A stretch of DNA of 64,000 nucleotides. Source: Muribaculaceae bacterium. GTDB lineage: Bacteria > Bacteroidota > Bacteroidia > Bacteroidales > Muribaculaceae. The translations under genes and the position numbers were made by a program. The notes below the pieces were generated by a model that worked only from the letters and a program-made list of their open reading frames with translations, did not search any database and was not told the origin of the DNA. Below, piece after piece: positions 43,865 through 52,754 of this stretch. The stretch covers positions 280,354-344,353 of the forward strand of contig JAFQZK010000015.1 in assembly GCA_017405965.1 (NCBI GenBank), read 5' to 3'. Within the stretch, counting starts at the first letter, position 1, and the number at the start of each line of letters is the position of its first letter.

Positions 43865-46800
43865 CTAGGCAGTTTGCGGGGTGATGACACCGTGGATGGT
43901 GTCGATGTACTTGGCGAGGGGCAGCATATAGGGTGTGAATACCGACAGCCGCTCGTCAAACGGGGCTTCGTTGACAACAATCTCCTTGGTGATGTCACCG
44001 TTCTCGCAGACGTAGGCGATGATGGTATTCAGGAAGTCCTCTTGTTCGACATTCAACTCGTTGCCCGAAATGAACTCCGAGAACCGTCTCACCGCATTCT
44101 TGCGGTCAACACCCACCAGTGAACGGACAAACATGGCGACATTGCCTCCACAGGGCATCCCTGCCGTGAACTTGTCGTAGTCATCCTTACTGCCAAGTTC
44201 TTGCCACAGAATGCGTTCAAGTTCGGTGAAGTCGGCTACTGTCAGTTGCTCCATATCATAGATCTTTTGGAGCACAGGCAGATTTCTGTTCTGCGACAGG
44301 AAGTCCAGCACACTTTGCTTGTAGGACACACGGGGTGTAATGCCTTCCATCGTGCCCTCGTCGCTGATTTCGTCCTCGATGTTGACGGTGAACCATTGCC
44401 CGCCTTGACCGATGAGGAACTTGATGAGGTCTCTCAGGTCGTTGCGGACCTTTTCGAGCCATTTCAGCGAGACGTTCTGCCAAGCCACATCGGTCAATAC
44501 TTCCTTGATGGTGCCCATCTTGGCCTGTACCTGTGGCAGGGTGGCTTTCTCTTGCAGTTTCTCGGCAATCGTTTGAACCGAGTGCACCGCTTTGGTGGCA
44601 TTACCTTCCCCACCAATCAGCGACAGTTCTATCAGCATCACCAACAGGTCAAATTTCTTGGCACTCTCGTCGAGGGTGTTTTTGGGCAGCAAGGGTGCGA
44701 TGACATTGCTCAGCGTGTTGACATCAACCTCCGAGATGTAGGTCCACGAATTCTCGTCCTTGAAGTGGCTTACGTCAGCCCATTTTTCTCTCACTGAGAT
44801 ATGGCTGTCACTGAGCGAGGCGACCTGTTCTTTCAACAATGCCTTGATTTCGTCGTGCAACCCCCGGGCATACTCATCTTCTTGACATTGCTGATGCTGC
44901 AAGTGGAAGGCTATCTTAGCCCGAATACCGAAAATCTTCTCGGTCAACGACGGTGCAACGGCTGCTGTCTGCCCGTCAGGGTTCTTGTCGAAATACTCGA
45001 AGTTCCTGCACCAATCGAAGATGTAGAAGAACTCCTTGTCTTTCCCTGGCCCGAAGATGCCTTGTGACAGACGTGTACCTCGGCCAATCATCTGCATGAA
45101 CTTGATTTTACTCTTGACCACCTTGAAGAACACAAGGTTGAGCACATCGGGAACGTCAATACCTGTGTCAAGCATATCGACCGAAACGGCTATCTGCGGG
45201 TTACCGTCCCTGATTTCGAACTTGTCGATGAGGTCTTTGGAATAGGTGACATAGTTGTCGATGAGGGCACAGAAATCGGATGAGTATTCGGGATAGAGGT
45301 AGTAGAACCGCTCGACGATCATCTCGGCATGACGGTGGTTGTAGGCAAAGATGATGCTTTTGCCGATGCGCTCACCGCTTTGCACCTTCAGGCCGTTCTC
45401 CATCAGGTCTTGCAGCACACGGTCGATGGTGTCGAGGTTGAAGATGTAACTGAATATCTCCTTGGTCTCGATGTCTCGGGGTTGGGGGTCTCCTTCAATC
45501 GCCTTGATAGCCTGCTCATACTCCCACACCTTCTCAAGTTGTTCTTTTTCCTCGGCACTCAGGTTGTTGTACTTGATGCCCTCTTTCAGGATGAGAGAGC
45601 CACGCTTGAAGCCCTTGTAGTTGACAAGGTAGCCCTCGGCCACGGCATCCTCCAGTTCATAGGCATAGTTGGGCACACCCTGTTCCATTTGGAAGGTCTC
45701 ATAGGTGCTCTTGTCCACCTCGTCACGGGGTGTCGCGGTCAAGCCCACAAGCAGCGCGTCGAAGTAGTTGAAGATGGCTGAATACTTGCCGAAGATGCTG
45801 CGGTGCGCCTCGTCGATGATAATCAGGTCAAACCGACCGACCGAGAAGGCTTTCTCGTCGGTGTCGATGTAGTTGATCATCGTCTGATAGGTCGAGAACG
45901 TGATGCGGGCATTGGTGTCGGGGTCTTTATCCTCGCTCAGGATGGAGGTGGTCATGTGGGGCAGCAGTTTCACGAAGTTCTTGTGCGCCTGACTGACCAG
46001 GGGAATCCTGTCGGCAAGGAACAGGACGTTCTTCACCCATCCGTTGCGGGTCAACACGTCGACCAGCGAGATGGCCACCCTCGTCTTGCCCGTTCCTGTG
46101 GCCATGACCAGTAAGCCTCGACGGTGCTTGGTATTGAAGTGCTCGCACACCGATTTAATCGCCATCTTCTGGTAATGGCGGTCGGTGATGCTGTGCTTCA
46201 CGCCGAAATCGGCGATATCGTGCCGCTTGCGTTTTTGGATGAGCAGTTCCAGGTCGCCCTCGGTGTGGAAGGCGTACAACTGGCGGGGAGGGTAGCCCAG
46301 GCCGTCGATGATATGGGTCTCAAAGCCGTTGGAATAATAGATGACGGGTCTCACCCCATATCGCTTTTCCAGGCAATCGGCATACAGCTCGGCTTGGTGC
46401 TTGCCCTTGACGGGCGAGACGCTTGTCTTTTTGGCCTCGATGACTGCAAGGGGCAGACCGTTGCTGCCGAACAGCACATAGTCACAATAGCCCTTGCCCT
46501 CGTTGTTGGGCATCCCTTCCACCTCGACCTCGATGCAGGCCTTGGAGGGTTGAATCGCCCCCTCGGTGTCCAGCACGTCCCATCCTGCCTCTTTCAGCAT
46601 CAGGTCGATGTAGAGCTTGCGCGTCTCGGCCTCGCAGATGTCGGTGGCGACCTCCACCACGGGGGTCTTGTCGGCAACGGCCTCTTTGTCGGCTGCCTCG
46701 ACGATAGTCGACTGTGGTGTCACCGTTACCTTGGGCGGGGTGATGACCGCTGCTTGGGGGCTGCCCGGGATGAGATTCCTGTCAAACGGAACGATCTCCT

Positions 46801-47179
46801 TGACGATGGTCAGTTTGTGCAGGACGGCGGCAACCACATTGTAGATGTTGAGCAGGCAGAAGAACGACTCCCCACGGGTGACTTTCTTGTTGTGCGCCCC
46901 GTTGTTGCCCACCTTGCGGACGTAGTGGGCCGCCATCATCACCCGGTTATCGCCGATAAACTCACGGAACACCTCGCCATCCACAAGTTCTATCAAGGAT
47001 GCCCGCTCGGGCACCTCGATGTTTTTCATCACATAGAGTGCCCTGACGATATACTCCAAAGCCTTCCTGGCGCTGACGGCACTCAAGTCAGGGTTACTCA
47101 CTTGCATCTCCTCGGCCGCCGAGCAGAAGCGATGCAGGTCATTCAACCCCAATTCCCGTAGATAGTCGAAGTTCCTCAT
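43865..47179 (-). CDS. hsdR: Type I restriction enzyme subunit R (HsdR) with an N-terminal DUF4145-like domain
   Basis: 1104 residues. HsdR is the motor and nuclease that translocates and cuts DNA lacking host methylation. Residues 1-130 form a helical DUF4145-like domain (ARKALEYIVRALYV, VGNNGAHNKKVTRGE). The nuclease domain follows with Asp in GYCDYVLFG and EAKK (LAVIEAKKTS). The SF2 helicase core has VMATGTGKTRVAISL, DEAHRS, LTATPRDE and later a QMIGRGTRLSQG motif VI. It is 3 nt downstream of hsdS. A hairpin at 43809 ends the transcript. The length is within the family range. Confidence 0.95.
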   Translation of the reverse strand: MRNFDYLRELGLNDLHRFCSAAEEMQVSNPDLSAVSARKALEYIVRALYVMKNIEVPERASLIELVDGEVFREFIGDNRVMMAAHYVRKVGNNGAHNKKVTRGESFFCLLNIYNVVAAVLHKLTIVKEIVPFDRNLIPGSPQAAVITPPKVTVTPQSTIVEAADKEAVADKTPVVEVATDICEAETRKLYIDLMLKEAGWDVLDTEGAIQPSKACIEVEVEGMPNNEGKGYCDYVLFGSNGLPLAVIEAKKTSVSPVKGKHQAELYADCLEKRYGVRPVIYYSNGFETHIIDGLGYPPRQLYAFHTEGDLELLIQKRKRHDIADFGVKHSITDRHYQKMAIKSVCEHFNTKHRRGLLVMATGTGKTRVAISLVDVLTRNGWVKNVLFLADRIPLVSQAHKNFVKLLPHMTTSILSEDKDPDTNARITFSTYQTMINYIDTDEKAFSVGRFDLIIIDEAHRSIFGKYSAIFNYFDALLVGLTATPRDEVDKSTYETFQMEQGVPNYAYELEDAVAEGYLVNYKGFKRGSLILKEGIKYNNLSAEEKEQLEKVWEYEQAIKAIEGDPQPRDIETKEIFSYIFNLDTIDRVLQDLMENGLKVQSGERIGKSIIFAYNHRHAEMIVERFYYLYPEYSSDFCALIDNYVTYSKDLIDKFEIRDGNPQIAVSVDMLDTGIDVPDVLNLVFFKVVKSKIKFMQMIGRGTRLSQGIFGPGKDKEFFYIFDWCRNFEYFDKNPDGQTAAVAPSLTEKIFGIRAKIAFHLQHQQCQEDEYARGLHDEIKALLKEQVASLSDSHISVREKWADVSHFKDENSWTYISEVDVNTLSNVIAPLLPKNTLDESAKKFDLLVMLIELSLIGGEGNATKAVHSVQTIAEKLQEKATLPQVQAKMGTIKEVLTDVAWQNVSLKWLEKVRNDLRDLIKFLIGQGGQWFTVNIEDEISDEGTMEGITPRVSYKQSVLDFLSQNRNLPVLQKIYDMEQLTVADFTELERILWQELGSKDDYDKFTAGMPCGGNVAMFVRSLVGVDRKNAVRRFSEFISGNELNVEQEDFLNTIIAYVCENGDITKEIVVNEAPFDERLSVFTPYMLPLAKYIDTIHGVITPQTA

Positions 47180-47182
47180 AGT

Positions 47183-48298
47183 TTATCCGAAGTATTTATC
47201 CATTGTGCAGTCAAACATCGTTTGTGACTCCTCTATGGACTGTTGAACAAGTGCCTTTTGCCGCTCAATCGCCTCCACCTTCTCCGCAAACTCCTGCTGC
47301 AACGACAGCGGAGGAATGGGAAAAATGATAGGATTGAGGTCATTCACTGCTATTCCAGGTTGAGCAACACCATGTGCGTATTGTTCTATATTTGAGCATC
47401 TCAATTCATAAAAAAGCCAGATCTTATTCATTTCAATTAATGGTGTGACAACCACTGCGTGTTCGGTCGCATAGAATGGGCCTTTTGCAAAATTAACATT
47501 ACCACACAAGGCACCTTGTCTTCCAATTATAGGATAATCTTCATTGTGTGATACTTTGTCAATAAACCCTCTTATTCCATTGCCTCCATAACAGGGATAA
47601 AGGTTATCTTTTTTTTCTTTTAATTCTGCTGCTTTAATTGCTTTGCCTGCTTTAAGAGAGCAGACCTCTCCTAATCTCTTGGTTTCCCATCCTTTGGGAT
47701 TGTCGATGGGGTCACCAAACATGGTGTAGAAGATGGACTGTGCGAGTTGGTCGTAGGCTTTGAGTTGTTCTTTCTTCTTCTCGATGATGCCCTGTAGCAA
47801 GTCAAGTTCCGCAACAATCCGCTCCTGCTCCGCAATAGGCGGCACAGGAATAAGATAGTTCTTAATGTCATCTTCTCTTACGGCAGGGTAATTAGCCCCT
47901 TGAACTCTACCAAGAAGATGATTAGTGAATTTGTTACCTCTAATGATATAGAATAAATATCTGTTATTGAAACCGTCTTTTGTACGAAGAATACAAAAAC
48001 CACTTGAGGCTACTAAATTTTCGTTTTGAGAGTTGACAATTGCTATATTCCTGAGATTAGGACGTACTAATGAAATAAGAACATCTCCTATTTTAACAAC
48101 TTGTTGTGCTCTTGATGGAGCATCACTAAAAGAATAGGGAGTGGTCGATGAAATGATGTTTTGGCTATTATCAATAGAAGAAATGTCAATGTAGTTGATG
48201 ATTTCATTAGGCAAAAAAAGGTTAGATGCACGAACTATCTGTTTTTTATTCACGCAAACCTCTCCCAGTTTCTTATATGTCCAGTCTTGTTTGTTCAT
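47183..48298 (-). CDS. hsdS: Type I restriction specificity subunit S (HsdS)
   Basis: 371 residues with two target recognition domains (about 1-150 and 205-330). Each is followed by a conserved helix: PPIAEQERIVAELDLLQGIIEKKKEQL and PPLSLQQEFAEKVEAIERQ (first 20 residues shown in part). It sets the bipartite recognition sequence for both methylation and cutting. The recognition domains are more AT-rich than the helices and than hsdR, as expected for domains that are swapped between strains. A TAACTTTG box at 48319-48326 on the minus strand suggests that hsdS-hsdR have their own promoter. The recognised sequence cannot be predicted. Confidence 0.93.
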   Translation of the reverse strand: MNKQDWTYKKLGEVCVNKKQIVRASNLFLPNEIINYIDISSIDNSQNIISSTTPYSFSDAPSRAQQVVKIGDVLISLVRPNLRNIAIVNSQNENLVASSGFCILRTKDGFNNRYLFYIIRGNKFTNHLLGRVQGANYPAVREDDIKNYLIPVPPIAEQERIVAELDLLQGIIEKKKEQLKAYDQLAQSIFYTMFGDPIDNPKGWETKRLGEVCSLKAGKAIKAAELKEKKDNLYPCYGGNGIRGFIDKVSHNEDYPIIGRQGALCGNVNFAKGPFYATEHAVVVTPLIEMNKIWLFYELRCSNIEQYAHGVAQPGIAVNDLNPIIFPIPPLSLQQEFAEKVEAIERQKALVQQSIEESQTMFDCTMDKYFG

Positions 48299-48379
48299 TG
48301 GTTGTTTGTGCTTTGGTGCAAAGTTACGAATTTATGTTTGAATGGGGGAGGTTTTGTGGCGGAATAATCAATAAAAAAG

Positions 48380-48409
48380 GCGGTGCCCGTGTTATCGGGA
48401 GCACCACCC
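48380..48409 (-). terminator. Terminator after the 75-residue protein gene
   Basis: GGTGC-CCG and CGG-GA-GCACC pair around a TGTTAT loop (about 48382-48407). The leftward side reads CCTTTTTTATTG, a T run. Confidence 0.75.
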
Positions 48410-48465
48410 TTGTTGGCTGTCCGTCCGTCCGTTCGTTCGTTCGTACGGACGTACGTGCGGATGAA

Positions 48466-48693
48466 TCAATCTTCGGGCTCGTACACTGGCTCGGGCGTTT
48501 CTTCCCAGTTTTTGATGACGCAACAACCCAGAACGGGTACCTCGAAGGTGAACTTCACTGCGTGGCCGTTGTTGGAATTGCGTACCGCGACGGTCTTTAC
48601 CTCGCTGTCGGCATCGATGTTGATGTCAATACCCCAGGTGATGCAGTCGGCAAGCAGGTCAACTAATTGGTTTAAACTCATTTTCTTTTTCAT
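48466..48693 (-). CDS. Small protein of unknown function in the type I RM locus
   Basis: 75 residues: MKKKMSLNQLVDLLADCITW, then GIDINIDADSEVKTVAVRNS, then a beta-rich end with FTFEVPVLGCCVIKNWEE. No export signal. No family recognised. It lies between hsdS and the RepA-like ATPase gene, in the same direction. Its 3' end borders the tetranucleotide-rich stretch CCGT/TTCG at 48417-48450. Codon use and composition look like the neighbours. A role as a small accessory or antitoxin-like factor is possible, but nothing shows it. Confidence 0.55.
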   Translation of the reverse strand: MKKKMSLNQLVDLLADCITWGIDINIDADSEVKTVAVRNSNNGHAVKFTFEVPVLGCCVIKNWEETPEPVYEPED

Positions 48694-48732
48694 GGTAAAA
48701 AATAAATTAAAAAGTTAATATAACGTACAGGC

Positions 48733-48838
48733 GAACGAACGGATGAACGGATGAAAGGGTAGGAGTGTCAGTGACAGGATTGAAATTGTTGTGTCAAAAC
48801 TATCGATGACACAATTTCATCCGTTCATCCGTTCGTTC
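48733..48838. repeat. 24-bp perfect inverted repeat built of GGATGAACGG words
   Basis: The arm at 48733-48756 (GAACGAACGGATGAACGGAT plus GAAA) is the exact reverse complement of 48815-48838. Inside is a second palindrome, TTGTGTCA at 48788-48795 with TGACACAA at 48807-48814. It lies between the ATPase gene and the 75-residue gene. Related words occur at 48417-48470, 48856-48874 and 52862-52890. Confidence 0.9.
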
Positions 48839-48850
48839 AATTTATATATA

Positions 48851-49933
48851 TTATAGCGGACGAACGGACGAAACGTCGGGTGCTGTCTTGAGCCTTACCT
48901 TCGACCTGTCCACCTCTTCGAGCCACCCCGTTTCCAGGGCTTGCTTGATGAGTTCGTAGCATCGTGTTCGCTGGAAGGGATGCTTCTCGGTGAGTTGCTC
49001 AACGATGTCGCTGCGCCTGATGGGAGTGCCGTCCTGTGGGATGACGTCGGCCAGGATTTCCCTCATCTGCTGCTCGCTCTGTTGCTTCTCGATTTGCATC
49101 TGTCGGTGTCGGTCGGCTGCGCCGTCCTTAGGGATGGCGTTCTCGTCGAGTTTGAAAACCAGTCCGCTGCTCTGGCGATGACGCGACACGGGATGGGTGA
49201 CGAGAAATATCTCGCCGTGCTTCTCGACCTGGAACACGTCGCTGCACTTCTGGTAGAGCATGGTGCCGATGTGTCCCTTCATCATCCTGTCATGGTTGCC
49301 CTTGTTCTGGTGCATGACCACGACGATGCAGCAGTTGTGTTTGTTGGCGAGGGCCGCCAGTTGGTTGACCATGATCTGGCTTTCAATCACGTCGTTGTAG
49401 TTGTAGATGAGGTCGGCGATGCCGTCAACGATGACCAGGTCGGGACGCTCAATCTCGATGGACCGCCGCACGAAATCATAGCGTGAAACATCGTTACCCG
49501 AGTCGTCGGTGTCGATATCGGCATCGCGCAGACAGGAGACCTCGATGTCGCCATGCCTGTCCTCGGGGGTGATGGCCCAAATGGTCTTGAGGATGCGTAC
49601 CGAGTCGTTCCTCGCCTGCTCGGTGTCGATGAACCTCACCTTGCCCTGCTTGAACAGGCTCTCGCAGTTGGGGAAAACGTCGGAGCCCAGGAAGATGGCG
49701 CTCAGGATGTCGCAGAAGAAGGTCTTGCCGTTTTTCCACTTGGCACTCACGGCCACCAGGTTGCCCTTGGGCAGGGTGGGCACATCACCGATGCGGATGA
49801 GGTACTCGGGTTCGGGATAATCGACGTTGCCGTCGATAACATATTTTTCTTTGATGCTGGAGAACTCTTTTTTAGCCTTTGCTTCGGCTAACAGTTGGGC
49901 TTGCCAACTGTCTTCTAGTAATGTGTCATTCAT
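48851..49933 (-). CDS. RepA-like AAA (AAA_25) ATPase
   Basis: 360 residues. A Walker A loop with WKNGKTFF (about residues 60-70) follows SAK; the Walker B strand is DLVIVDGIADL, and a sensor-like strand is CIVVVMHQNKG. This fold is the RecA-like RepA/AAA_25 ATPase common in Bacteroidales mobile elements, where it sits near primases, mobilisation genes or excisionases. The last 80 residues look like a winged helix (IRRSDIVEQLTEKHPFQRTR, YELIKQALETGWLEEVD). Here it lies inside the type I RM locus, with its own promoter. Its job here is unknown; it may be a remnant of an inserted element. Confidence 0.72.
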   Translation of the reverse strand: MNDTLLEDSWQAQLLAEAKAKKEFSSIKEKYVIDGNVDYPEPEYLIRIGDVPTLPKGNLVAVSAKWKNGKTFFCDILSAIFLGSDVFPNCESLFKQGKVRFIDTEQARNDSVRILKTIWAITPEDRHGDIEVSCLRDADIDTDDSGNDVSRYDFVRRSIEIERPDLVIVDGIADLIYNYNDVIESQIMVNQLAALANKHNCCIVVVMHQNKGNHDRMMKGHIGTMLYQKCSDVFQVEKHGEIFLVTHPVSRHRQSSGLVFKLDENAIPKDGAADRHRQMQIEKQQSEQQMREILADVIPQDGTPIRRSDIVEQLTEKHPFQRTRCYELIKQALETGWLEEVDRSKVRLKTAPDVSSVRPL

Positions 49934-49990
49934 GATAATTAGGATTTAAAAATTAAACAAAAAGAATTGTGTATTTCATGTTTCGGACTG

Positions 49991-50023
49991 CAAAGATAGG
50001 GTAAAAATACCACGATTTGCAAG
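49991..50023 (-). promoter_or_regulatory. Bacteroidota-type promoter for the RepA-like ATPase gene
   Basis: On the minus strand CTTG (50020-50023), a 21-nt spacer and TATCTTTG (49991-49998). The start codon is 58 nt downstream. Confidence 0.65.
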
Positions 50024-50057
50024 AAGGATGGCTTGAAATGTTGATAAAATACCAAAT

Positions 50058-50077
50058 AACTACCGTTCTCGGTAGTT
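50058..50077 (-). terminator. Hairpin after the Y1-transposase-like gene
   Basis: AACTACCG-TTCT-CGGTAGTT is a perfect 8-bp stem with a 4-nt loop. On the minus strand it is followed by an AT-rich but not pure T run. It could be a terminator, or a REP-like palindrome linked to the Y1 protein, since it contains GTAG. Confidence 0.55.
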
Positions 50078-50113
50078 GTTTATAGGGTGGATGATGGCGG
50101 TGGATGGCGGTGG

Positions 50114-51259
50114 TTATCTCAAGATGGTGGCGCTGCCGTTGAAGGCGCAGACCTCGGCGGCAAGATGGTTCATGTTGTGGAAACGGCTGTAGTCGGTGTC
50201 GGCAGGCACGCCGTTGACGGCCGCCATCGCATCAAGCCCCCACGGGGCGAGAATGAGCAGAGAGCCGTTAGCGCAGGCCTCAAACCGCATCCGCTCGGGT
50301 TTCCAATAGGGGGTGATGGGTTCTTTCTGTATATGGATGAGGGGATAACCGTTCTTGAGACATTCGTTTTTCATCATCAGTTCGCCTTTAGAGATGCCGG
50401 GGGTGACAATGACGGTTGCCCCGGCGATGATGGCATCCACCCATTGCTGATGCTGGCGGGCATAGTCGGGCGTGGTCTCATAGGGCTCCCTGGTGACGGG
50501 ATGCCTGCGGTGACACTGCACCTGCACCTTGCCGGGCCAGCGCAGCAGGAACAGATTGCCGAAGACGCCATAATCCCGCTGCCCGATCTGGACATGGAGG
50601 CTGCGCTGCATCAACTGTGGCAGGGCGCGTCGTAAAATGGCGCGACGCGGGTTATCGTGGACGTAGGCCACCATGGCTTGGCGGTGGCGCTGGTCGAGGC
50701 ACACCGTGTCGTCGTAATTGTCGTCGAACAGCGGTCGCTTCTCCCTGCCCACCAGCGTGTAGTACTGCTGGCGCTGCCGCTTGGACATGGCGCGGATGAG
50801 GGCGCCCTCGTTGTCGTGGAGGCGGGCTTTCTCGCGCAGCCAAGCGGGGGCTTGAGGGCTGTAGCAATCGTCCGATATCGGGCGATTGATGGAAGGCCCG
50901 AAGCCGTGTTGCTGCTGCCAGTGGCTGGTGCAGGAGGCCTTGAAGGCCTGAATGATGTCGCCTAGGCTCCATGGCATGGGTTCGAGCACTTCCAGCACGC
51001 CGTGGAAATGGTCGGGCATGCAGACGCAGGCATGAAGTGCCACACGATTGCCGTGAGCCGCCTGTTTCTCGGGAATGGTCTCCCACGTCTGCTTCACCAC
51101 CTCGCCCAGCGGAGAAAGCGCCACCTGGGGGCGCTTGACATCATCGCCCAGCCGCCCAAGCAGCGGCAACCTGTCGCTCACCACCAGCGTGATAAGATAG
51201 GTGCCCCTACCGTAGTAGTCGTGCCCTGGATTGCGGGGGCGATAGGATGTCGTGATCAT
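50114..51259 (-). CDS. Y1 (RAYT-like) transposase-domain protein with a DprA/SLOG-like C-terminal domain
   Basis: 381 residues. The N-terminal part matches REP-associated tyrosine transposases: YYGRGTYLITLVVSDRLPLL, the HUH motif MPDHFHG (H84, H86) and the nucleophile Y199 in MVAYVHDNPRRA. There is an insertion of about 60 residues before the tyrosine helix. Residues 260-381 form a separate alpha/beta domain (DAIIAGATVIVTPGISKGE, GYPLIHIQKE, RFEACANGSLLILAPWG) that resembles the nucleotide-binding SLOG/DprA fold. The start is 1 nt after the hsdM stop, so the two are coupled in translation. Such proteins are often host-adapted single-copy enzymes, not free transposons. A domesticated role is inferred. 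Confidence 0.75.
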   Translation of the reverse strand: MITTSYRPRNPGHDYYGRGTYLITLVVSDRLPLLGRLGDDVKRPQVALSPLGEVVKQTWETIPEKQAAHGNRVALHACVCMPDHFHGVLEVLEPMPWSLGDIIQAFKASCTSHWQQQHGFGPSINRPISDDCYSPQAPAWLREKARLHDNEGALIRAMSKRQRQQYYTLVGREKRPLFDDNYDDTVCLDQRHRQAMVAYVHDNPRRAILRRALPQLMQRSLHVQIGQRDYGVFGNLFLLRWPGKVQVQCHRRHPVTREPYETTPDYARQHQQWVDAIIAGATVIVTPGISKGELMMKNECLKNGYPLIHIQKEPITPYWKPERMRFEACANGSLLILAPWGLDAMAAVNGVPADTDYSRFHNMNHLAAEVCAFNGSATILR

Positions 51260-51260
51260 G

Positions 51261-52754
51261 CTACAGGTACTTCTCCTTGAACTCTGTCATGGCGTTGTTG
51301 ATGTCCTGTTGCAAGGTGGCAATCTTGCCGAAGATGACCTCGGGGGCCTCGTACTCGACCTTGACACGCTCCACCTCCTTGTACTTGTTGATGCTCAGGT
51401 CGTAGTCGTTGTCACGGATTTCCTCGACGGGAACGAGGAAGGATTGCTCTTTGCGGGTCCTTGTCGCCTCGGCATCCATGTTCTTGAAACGTGCAATCAC
51501 GTCGGGGATGTCATTCTCGGGGCACTCGGTACGCTTTTGGTCGAGGGTATAGCCATCGGCCTTCATGTCGTAGAACCACACCTTGTCGGTGCCGCCCGCA
51601 TTGGTCTTGGTGAACACAAGGACAGCAGTGGAAACGCCCGAATAGGGTTGGAACACGCCTGAGGGCATCGAAATCACCGCTTGCAGCCGTTGGTTGTCGA
51701 TGAGTTCCCGTCTCAATGCCTTGTGGGCAGTGCTGTTGCCGAACAACACACCATCAGGAACGATGGAGGCGCAACGGCCACCCATTTGCAGCATACGGAT
51801 GAACAGGCTGACAAACAGCAACTCGGTTTTCTTGGTCTTAGTGATGGCAAGCAGGGACTTGCTCACCGCCTCGTTGTCGAGACTTCCCGTGAAAGGCGGG
51901 TTGGCCAGGCACAGGGTGTAACGGTTCTCGTCGGTGTTGTCGGTCGAGAGGCTGTCTCGGTATTGGATATCGGGATTATCGACACCGTGCAGCATCAGGT
52001 TCATTGCACCGATACGCAGCATCGTGAAGTCGGTGTCGAAGCCGTGCAGCATCTCGTTCTTGTAGTGGTGGGCATTCTCTTTCTTCAACAGTTCGGACTT
52101 GTAATGCTCACGCACATATTTGGCACTCTCGACGATAAATCCTGCACTACCCATAGCGGGGTCGCAGATGGTGTCCTTCAAGGTGGGCTGCATGATCTCG
52201 ACCATCATGCGGATGATATGGCGAGGTGTGCGGAACTGACCGTTGTTGCCCGAAGCCGCCATCTTGCTGAGCACATACTCATAGACATCGCCCATCGTGT
52301 CGCGGTTGTTCATGTCGAGGTGGTCGATACCCTCGACAATCTTGGTGAGGGTTCGTGGGCTTTGAATCAGGAAGGTCGCATTCTCCATGAAACGGCTGTA
52401 GGCCGACTCCTTGCCGCTGCTCAGGTTCTTGATGAACACAAACACGTCCTTGCTGACGATGCGGTACATCGTCTCGGGGTCATAGTGCTTGAACGTGCTC
52501 CACCGCAGGTCTTCATAGGGGACGTTGCGGTCGGTCTCGGGGTTGTGCCATGAGCCGTAGCCGATGGTCGGCTCGGACACCGCCACACCCATAGCGTTGG
52601 CATTGGCCTCCTTGGTGCGCTGCGCATCGTCGAGCATCTTCATGAAGAACAGATAGGTCATCTGCTCGAGAATGGTGATTGAATTGGTGATGCCACCTGT
52701 CCAAAAGGTGTCCCAAATACTGTCTATACGGTTCTTGATCTCTCCTGTAATCAT
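51261..52754 (-). CDS. hsdM: Type I restriction methyltransferase subunit M (HsdM)
   Basis: 497 residues. With HsdS it methylates adenine at the recognition site. The N-terminal helical part (IDSIWDTFWTGGITNSITIL then EQMTYLFFMKML) is followed by the SAM site ICDPAMGSAGFIVES and the catalytic NPPF (LANPPFTGSLD). The C-terminal tail is helical (IFGKIATLQQDINNAMTEFK). A TATCTTTG box on the minus strand at 52781-52788 probably starts transcription. Unusually, hsdS is not next: about 3 kb with three other genes lies between. The order is hsdM, Y1 protein, ATPase, small gene, hsdS, hsdR. Confidence 0.95.
   Translation of the reverse strand: MITGEIKNRIDSIWDTFWTGGITNSITILEQMTYLFFMKMLDDAQRTKEANANAMGVAVSEPTIGYGSWHNPETDRNVPYEDLRWSTFKHYDPETMYRIVSKDVFVFIKNLSSGKESAYSRFMENATFLIQSPRTLTKIVEGIDHLDMNNRDTMGDVYEYVLSKMAASGNNGQFRTPRHIIRMMVEIMQPTLKDTICDPAMGSAGFIVESAKYVREHYKSELLKKENAHHYKNEMLHGFDTDFTMLRIGAMNLMLHGVDNPDIQYRDSLSTDNTDENRYTLCLANPPFTGSLDNEAVSKSLLAITKTKKTELLFVSLFIRMLQMGGRCASIVPDGVLFGNSTAHKALRRELIDNQRLQAVISMPSGVFQPYSGVSTAVLVFTKTNAGGTDKVWFYDMKADGYTLDQKRTECPENDIPDVIARFKNMDAEATRTRKEQSFLVPVEEIRDNDYDLSINKYKEVERVKVEYEAPEVIFGKIATLQQDINNAMTEFKEKYL

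Noticed and set aside
43865-52754. Complete mobile element (integrative or transposon)
   Set aside because: No integrase, relaxase or terminal inverted repeats were found. The RepA-like ATPase and Y1 protein alone do not make an element.
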